Shown: positions 59,475 through 64,000 of the stretch, piece after piece
Numbering within the stretch: the first letter of the stretch is position 1
Layout: every line of letters begins with the position of its first letter
From: Mesorhizobium sp. L-8-3
Lineage (GTDB): Bacteria > Pseudomonadota > Alphaproteobacteria > Rhizobiales > Rhizobiaceae
Length of the DNA: 64,000 nt
Assembly: GCF_016756615.1 (NCBI RefSeq)
Contig: NZ_AP023262.1
Span: 6,325,501-6,389,500 of the forward strand
Direction: 5' to 3'
Notes under the pieces: generated by a model
The model's input: the letters and a program-made list of their open reading frames with translations, nothing else
The model's database searches: none
What the model was told of the DNA's origin: nothing
Made by a program: the position numbers and the translations under genes

Positions 59475-60074
59475 GGGCAGGACCTCGGTGCTGACAGGTT
59501 CGGCATGCGGGCCTTTGCGGCCCATTCGCTATTGAAGCTCTCCGCTATTGCCACCCGCCGGCCAGGTCAAGCCGAACCTGAGCGTTTGGAAGCCTCATTG
59601 CCTGGCCAGCCCCGTCTTTGCGAACCGACTGAGCAATCGCGGCCAGCGCGTGGACGCCGCTGCCTCCAAGTGTCCGTGATCAAATCTTGATGTCCCCCCC
59701 GCGCGCCCGATTGACGGCGGCGCTGGGATCGACGATTTTCTGACGCATCGTTTCACCGTCGAGATTTTGCGGCCTGCCCCTGCCGGCAGCCTTTCTTGCG
59801 GTCGCCCCCTGACCCGATCACGCCGAAAGGCGCTCAGCAGGTTCCGCAAAACTGTTCCGCAGTTTTGCGGCGAGAGCCTGCGGCAAACAAGAATCGAAGC
59901 AGGCGATTCGTTGGCTTGCCGACGAAAGTCCGCTTCGGTCCGAAAACTGGCCTCGTCCTGTATTTTTCCAGTACTTTACAGGACCGCGTCGTTTTGCGGT
60001 GCCCTACGTCAAGGCAAGAAGGAGGGACGATTCGTCTCCTTGACGCCCGCGCCTTACACTGCCACTCCAGCGCC
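59475..60074. other. 600-base intergenic region upstream of purD and ubiA
   Basis: The largest gap in the window. It holds TATTCGC-type repeat remains (59523-59553), a perfect inverted repeat (59844-59870), and on the minus strand a 22-codon frame MRQKIVDPSAAVNRARGGDI-KI (59680-59748) too short to judge. Longer frames are Arg-rich and signature-free. It presumably carries divergent promoters; none was identified with confidence. Confidence 0.4.
59844..59870. repeat. Perfect 11-base inverted repeat
   Basis: CCGCAAAACTG (59844-59854) and CAGTTTTGCGG (59860-59870), 5-base loop. No T tract follows on either strand, so a protein-binding site is as likely as a terminator. Confidence 0.6.
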
Positions 60075-61058
60075 ATGGAAACGATCCAGTCGACATCAGC
60101 TCAGGGGCGCGTCGCCGATGCGCCGAGTGGCCATTGGGTCTACAGGACCTTGCCGCGCCGGCTCTGGCCCTACGCGCAGCTCGCCCGCTGGGATCGCCCC
60201 ATCGGCTGGTGGCTGCTGCTGTGGCCCTGCTGGTGGTCGGCGGCCCTGGCGGCCGTCGCCTATGCCTCGCCGGGAGAGCCGCTCGGCACGCTGCTGCCTT
60301 CGCCCTGGCATATCGCGCTGTTCCTGATCGGCGCCATCGCCATGCGCGGGGCCGGCTGCACCTATAACGACCTGGTCGACCAGGACATCGACATGAAGGT
60401 CGAGCGCACCCGTTCGCGGCCCCTGCCCTCCGGTCAGGTCACGCGCAGGCAGGCCTGGCTATTCCTCGTCCTGCAGGCGCTGGTCGGACTTGCCGTCCTG
60501 CTGCAGTTCAACGATTTCGCGATCCTGCTGGGCATCTGCTCGCTGGCGGTGGTCGCCGCCTACCCCTTCATGAAGCGCATCACCAACTGGCCGCAATTCG
60601 TGCTCGGGCTCGCCTTTTCCTGGGGAGCCCTGATGGGCTGGGCCGCCGCCTTCGCCGATCTCGACCCTCCGGCCGTCCTTCTCTATTGCGGCTCGATCCT
60701 GTGGGTCATCGGCTACGATACGATCTATGCCCACCAGGACAAGGAGGACGACGCGATCGTCGGCGTCCGGTCGACGGCCCGACTTTTCGGCGAGTACACA
60801 AAATACTGGCTGGCGGGGCTCTATGGCGGCGCACTGATGCTTTTCGCCCTGGCCTATGCCGCGGCCGAAGCGCCGATGCCGGCACTCGCCGGACTGCTTG
60901 CGGCGGGCGCCCATATGGCCCGGCAGATCAAGGTGCTCGACATCGACGACCCCGACCAATGCCTGAAGCTGTTCAAGTCGAACTCGACCGTCGGCTGGCT
61001 GGTCTTCCTCGGGCTGCTGGGCGGCGGCCTCTGGGTCGCGCTCAAGCCGTTGGTGTGA
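60075..61058 (+). CDS. ubiA: 4-hydroxybenzoate octaprenyltransferase
   Basis: Prenylates 4-hydroxybenzoate in ubiquinone synthesis. 327 residues, about nine TM helices. Both Asp motifs are present: CTYNDLVDQDIDMKVERTRS (NDxxDxxxD) and 'IGYDTIYAHQDKEDDAIVGV' (YDxxYAxxDxxxD), and SRPLPSG follows as in UbiA. Ubiquinol feeds the cytochrome pathway that ends in the cox oxidase of this window. Start at METIQSTS; upstream codons are non-conserved. Confidence 0.95.
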   Translation: METIQSTSAQGRVADAPSGHWVYRTLPRRLWPYAQLARWDRPIGWWLLLWPCWWSAALAAVAYASPGEPLGTLLPSPWHIALFLIGAIAMRGAGCTYNDLVDQDIDMKVERTRSRPLPSGQVTRRQAWLFLVLQALVGLAVLLQFNDFAILLGICSLAVVAAYPFMKRITNWPQFVLGLAFSWGALMGWAAAFADLDPPAVLLYCGSILWVIGYDTIYAHQDKEDDAIVGVRSTARLFGEYTKYWLAGLYGGALMLFALAYAAAEAPMPALAGLLAAGAHMARQIKVLDIDDPDQCLKLFKSNSTVGWLVFLGLLGGGLWVALKPLV

Positions 61059-61121
61059 GGTTCCAAGATCATCGGGCGAAGGCCGGATCGACTTCTGCCC
61101 GATGCAGGTTCGAAAGGCGTC

Positions 61122-61685
61122 CTATTGGCGGGCGATGATCTCCTCGCCGTTGATCACCAGCCTCAGGCCCAGATGGCCGGATTTGCGGCGAGCCAGGAAC
61201 CGTGGGCGGCGCGCAGCCGAGACCCGGCCCTTGCGCCGCTCCCGCACCGGCGCGGTCTTCACGGCGCCGAGCGATTCCTCCAGCGTGCGCGCCACCCCAT
61301 CGGCCTCGATCAAGAGCATCGGCAGATGATAGGCGGCGGCCCATGCCCGCCAGTCGGCGGCAACGTCGTCCAGGTCATGAGCGACGAGCAGCGGCACCGA
61401 CAGCATCGGGTCGTTGTGATGGAGTTCCAGAGTCACCGTGACGTGCCCGTCTTCATCCTCCATCGCTCGCGCGGCGACGCCGAGGAATGCCCTCGCCGGC
61501 AGGGCCACGGTCACCGGGAGGCCGCTCATGTTCAAGGTCCTGCGCACGACCGCGCCGCGCTGGTCCACCGTGAAGGTGACATCCCCATAGTCGTCGCGCG
61601 TCGCATAGCTCACCATTTGAGGCAAGCGGAAAGGGTCGAGCCGCATGTTGCGGCCCGCCCAGACTGGCTTCAGTCCGGTCTTCAT
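61122..61685 (-). CDS. DUF6101 family protein
   Basis: 187 residues. 'NMRLDPFRLPQMVSYATRDD', 'VTLELHHNDPMLSVPLLVAH' and 'LPMLLIEADGVARTLEESLG' match a rhizobial family of unknown function found beside ubiA. The C-terminus is basic (RERRKGRVSAARRPRFLARR), suggesting nucleic-acid contact, and ends in LRLVINGEEIIARQ. No catalytic motif is seen. It is convergent with ubiA. Confidence 0.85.
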   Translation of the reverse strand: MKTGLKPVWAGRNMRLDPFRLPQMVSYATRDDYGDVTFTVDQRGAVVRRTLNMSGLPVTVALPARAFLGVAARAMEDEDGHVTVTLELHHNDPMLSVPLLVAHDLDDVAADWRAWAAAYHLPMLLIEADGVARTLEESLGAVKTAPVRERRKGRVSAARRPRFLARRKSGHLGLRLVINGEEIIARQ

Positions 61686-61908
61686 CTACGCCTTCCTGTT
61701 ATCCCTGAGAGCCGGTTTTCCCGGTCTTCCCGTGCCGGTTTTCCCGGCTTCGTTATGGCGTAGACACTAGCGCGGCATCCTTACCGCCGGGCTTAAGGAG
61801 TTCGGTTAAATTTTGCTGATCTCAGGAATGGTTATCGGTTTCCGACCGGGCACAACAAGTCGGCAAGAAGTCTGAAGCGCTGATTAAGATCAGACTGCAA
61901 TGAAACCG

Positions 61909-63324
61909 TCAGATAACCTTGCCGGGATTCATGATCCCGGCGGGATCGAAGGCGGCCTTCACGCGGCGCATCAGATCGATGCCGATGGCCGGGGCAGTAG
62001 CCAGCAGTTCGTCGCACTTCAGCCGGCCGATGCCATGCTCGGCCGAGATGGAACCGTTGTGGGCTCGGACCACGTCGTGCACGGCCTTGTTCATCGGCTT
62101 GTAGAGCTTCAGGAAGCTCTCAGGTTCGACGCCGACGGGTTGCGATACGTTATAGTGCAAATTGCCGTCGCCCATATGGCCGAAGCAGACGACCCGCGCC
62201 GCCGCACTGACGGAGGCCACAGCCTTTCCGGCCTCGGCGATGAAATCAGGGATTGCGGCAACCGGTACGGAGATGTCGTGCTTGATGGAGGCGCCTTCCG
62301 GTTTTTGCGACTCGGACAGGGACTCACGCAACCGCCAGAAGGCGGATGCCTGCGCGAGGTTTGCCGCGATCACCGCATCGCCGGCAAGGCCGGCTTCGAA
62401 ACCCTCCGAAAGGACATGCTCGATCAGATCGCGGGCATCGTCGGACGACCGACCCGAGGAGATCTCCATCAGCACGTACCAGGGCCACCCTTCCAGCGGG
62501 CGCACATTGCCCGGAATATGTCGCACCGAGAATTCGACCGCGATGTCGGCCATGAGTTCGAAGGCCGTCAGGCCGCTGCCGGCGCGATCGGATGCCAGCG
62601 AGAACAGATTGAGCGCTGCGGCCGGCGATTCCACGCCGATCCAGGCCACCTCCTTGCCTTTCGGCTTCGGGAACAGCTTCAGCACCGCCGCGGTGATGAC
62701 GCCGAGCGTGCCCTCGGCGCCGATGAAGAGGTTCTTCAGGTCGTAGCCGGTGTTGTCCTTTTTCAGCTTGCGCAGGTCGTCGAGGACCTCGCCCGTCGGC
62801 AGGACCACTTCGACGCCGAGACAGAGTTCGCGGGCATTGCCATAAGCCAGCACGCCGGTGCCGCCAGCATTGGACGACAGATTGCCGCCGATCTGGCAGG
62901 AGCCCTGCGCGCCGAGAGAGAGGGGGAACAATCGGTCGGCGGCGTCGGCCTGCCGCTGCAGCGTCTCCAGCACGACGCCGGCCTCGGCGGTGATGGTGTT
63001 CGACAGAACGTCGATCTCACGGATACGGTTGAGGCGGGACAGAGACAGCACGATCTCGCGGCCGGAACGATCCGGCATCTGACCGCCGACCAGCCCGGTA
63101 TTGCCACCCTGCGGAACGATCGGCGTGCGAGTCTCGGTCGCGAGCCGCAGGATGCGGCTCACCTCGTCGACATCAGCCGGTCTCAACACCAGGGGCGTCA
63201 CGCCGGACCACAGCCCTCGCGGCTCCATAACGAAAGGTTCTATGTCGGACGGGGAGCGAAGCGCGTGGTTGACACCGACGATCTCGGCAAAACGGTCGAG
63301 TAGGGCAGAATCGATCGGTTCCAT
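61909..63324 (-). CDS. FAD-linked 2-hydroxyacid dehydrogenase (GlcD/D2HGDH-like)
   Basis: 471 residues. VAO-type FAD domain: 'TPIVPQGGNTGLVGGQMPDR', LGAQGSCQIGGNLSSNAGGT, 'YDLKNLFIGAEGTLGVITAA'. C-terminal domain with metal-binding 'VCFGHMGDGNLHYNVSQPVG' and EHGIGRLKCDEL, as in D-lactate and D-2-hydroxyglutarate dehydrogenases. Electrons probably go to ETF or quinone. The substrate cannot be fixed from sequence. Start at MEPIDSALL; upstream frame not conserved. Confidence 0.92.
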   Translation of the reverse strand: MEPIDSALLDRFAEIVGVNHALRSPSDIEPFVMEPRGLWSGVTPLVLRPADVDEVSRILRLATETRTPIVPQGGNTGLVGGQMPDRSGREIVLSLSRLNRIREIDVLSNTITAEAGVVLETLQRQADAADRLFPLSLGAQGSCQIGGNLSSNAGGTGVLAYGNARELCLGVEVVLPTGEVLDDLRKLKKDNTGYDLKNLFIGAEGTLGVITAAVLKLFPKPKGKEVAWIGVESPAAALNLFSLASDRAGSGLTAFELMADIAVEFSVRHIPGNVRPLEGWPWYVLMEISSGRSSDDARDLIEHVLSEGFEAGLAGDAVIAANLAQASAFWRLRESLSESQKPEGASIKHDISVPVAAIPDFIAEAGKAVASVSAAARVVCFGHMGDGNLHYNVSQPVGVEPESFLKLYKPMNKAVHDVVRAHNGSISAEHGIGRLKCDELLATAPAIGIDLMRRVKAAFDPAGIMNPGKVI

Positions 63325-63334
63325 GCCGGGGTCC

Positions 63335-64000
63335 TTATGAATGCTGAACGGGCCTGTCACGCGGTGCCGCTGCGCGGGCGAGCCGGTCGTTGATCGCCTC
63401 CCCCAGGCCGGAAGCCGGGATCGGCTCGACGGCGATGGTCGCGGCGCCCGAACCGTCGAGCGACTGGAGATATGAAAAGAGGTTCGTGGCCGCCTCGCGC
63501 AGATCCCCGCGCTCAGAAAGGTTGAGCACTGCAACCGCTTCGCCGGTTCCCCTCACCCGCGCCGGGCCGAAGGCAAGCAATGCCTCGCCGGGGAGGACCT
63601 CGGCCGCATTCGGCCGGACACGGGCAGCGGGAGCGTAGTGCGAGGCGAGCATGCCGGGAGCCTCGATGCCGGGCGCCGCATTGCGGACGAGCCGGACGCC
63701 CGCGACCCTTTCGATGTCCTCGGCAGGGACGCCGCCGGGACGCAACAGCCGTAGCGCACCATCCTCAGATTTCACGATGGTCGACTCCAGGCCCACCGGC
63801 GTGGCCCCGCCATCGACGATCAAGGATATCCTCGTCCCGAGATCGGCCTCGACCGCCGCGGCGGTGGTCGCGCTCACCTTGCCCGACGAATTGGCGCTCG
63901 GGGCGGCCAGCGGTCGGCCGAGAGCGCCGATGAGGCCGGCGCCGAAGCCGCGCGGCATACGCAAGGCGATCGTCGACAGGCCCGCCGTCACCAGGGGATG
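63335..64000 (-). CDS. L-threonylcarbamoyladenylate synthase, Sua5/TsaC type (5' truncated)
   Basis: The C-terminal part of TsaC/Sua5, open to the right edge (HPLVTAGLSTIALRMPRGFG). It has the YrdC-fold 'GRPLAAPSANSSGKVSATTA' with the Ser-Ala-Asn loop, 'LIVDGGATPVGLESTIVKSE' and 'LRLLRPGGVPAEDIERVAGV', then a Sua5 C-terminal domain (GMLASHYAPAARVRP). Uses threonine, bicarbonate and ATP for tRNA t6A. The KxR motif at the N-terminus is outside the window. It is upstream of the flavoprotein gene by 10 bases. Confidence 0.95.
   Translation of the reverse strand, partial: HPLVTAGLSTIALRMPRGFGAGLIGALGRPLAAPSANSSGKVSATTAAAVEADLGTRISLIVDGGATPVGLESTIVKSEDGALRLLRPGGVPAEDIERVAGVRLVRNAAPGIEAPGMLASHYAPAARVRPNAAEVLPGEALLAFGPARVRGTGEAVAVLNLSERGDLREAATNLFSYLQSLDGSGAATIAVEPIPASGLGEAINDRLARAAAPRDRPVQHS

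Overview
The window reads as a stretch of chromosome from an alphaproteobacterium of the order Hyphomicrobiales (Rhizobiales), most probably a Phyllobacteriaceae/Mesorhizobium-like organism. The reasons are a high GC content throughout, family-restricted genes (CoxF, IalB, DUF1344 and DUF6101 proteins), a cox cluster in the order coxB-coxA-ctaB-coxF-ctaG-coxC-DUF983-surf1, and the neighbourhoods xseB/dxs/tlyA/rlmD-like and ispH-thrB-rnhA. This assignment is inferred from gene content and order; no database search was run.

Layout. 1-12.9 kb: a truncated HAD phosphatase, a TerC-type membrane protein with a long hairpin-rich leader, a lipoprotein, threonine synthase with an M16 protease and a GNAT acetyltransferase, a large membrane GGDEF/EAL protein, YqgE, a stand-alone DsbD-alpha-like protein, a peroxiredoxin, and the rnhA-thrB-ispH operon. 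12.9-14.2 kb: a small toxin-antitoxin island (a decayed Phd-type antitoxin, then an apparently intact Phd/PemK-like pair with a triple-repeat operator). 14.2-23.9 kb: TldD, IalB and the cytochrome c oxidase operon with its assembly factors, ending in a terminator, then DUF983, SURF1 and a sirtuin. 23.9-31.1 kb: accessory material, namely a TetR gene facing two tandem NTF2-like genes, the rlmD-like/tlyA pair, a second TetR gene with a perfect operator next to a frameshifted darcynin-like gene and an SDR, an IS200/IS605-type remnant with REP-like hairpins, and a lipoprotein. 31.2-36.5 kb: dxs, pirin, xseB, a histone-deacetylase-like hydrolase, then a cobalamin riboswitch driving bluB. 36.6-44.2 kb: an S41-like protease, a LysR/GST/PNPOx-like trio, a TetR/MFS pair separated by three operator copies, and a CYTH-CHAD protein. 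44.4-53.9 kb: RibB with a zinc-less GCHII-like domain, chorismate synthase, an unusual polysaccharide pyruvyl transferase-nitroreductase fusion, DUF1344, a histidine phosphatase, FabI, a CbpA-like DnaJ, a lipoprotein and PdxH. 54-64 kb: an acyl-CoA dehydrogenase/enoyl-CoA hydratase operon with a LiuR-like site, a GH25 lysozyme, PurD, UbiA, DUF6101, a GlcD/D2HGDH-like flavoprotein and a truncated Sua5/TsaC.

Most of the window is housekeeping (respiration, amino-acid, isoprenoid, riboflavin, aromatic and fatty-acid metabolism). The unusual parts are the accessory insertions (TA island, 23.9-31 kb region), several local regulators whose operators can be read directly, the pyruvyl transferase-nitroreductase fusion, and enzymes that appear to have lost key residues (RibBA C-domain, GGDEF, S41). 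I found no tRNA, rRNA, CRISPR array, prophage or replication origin.
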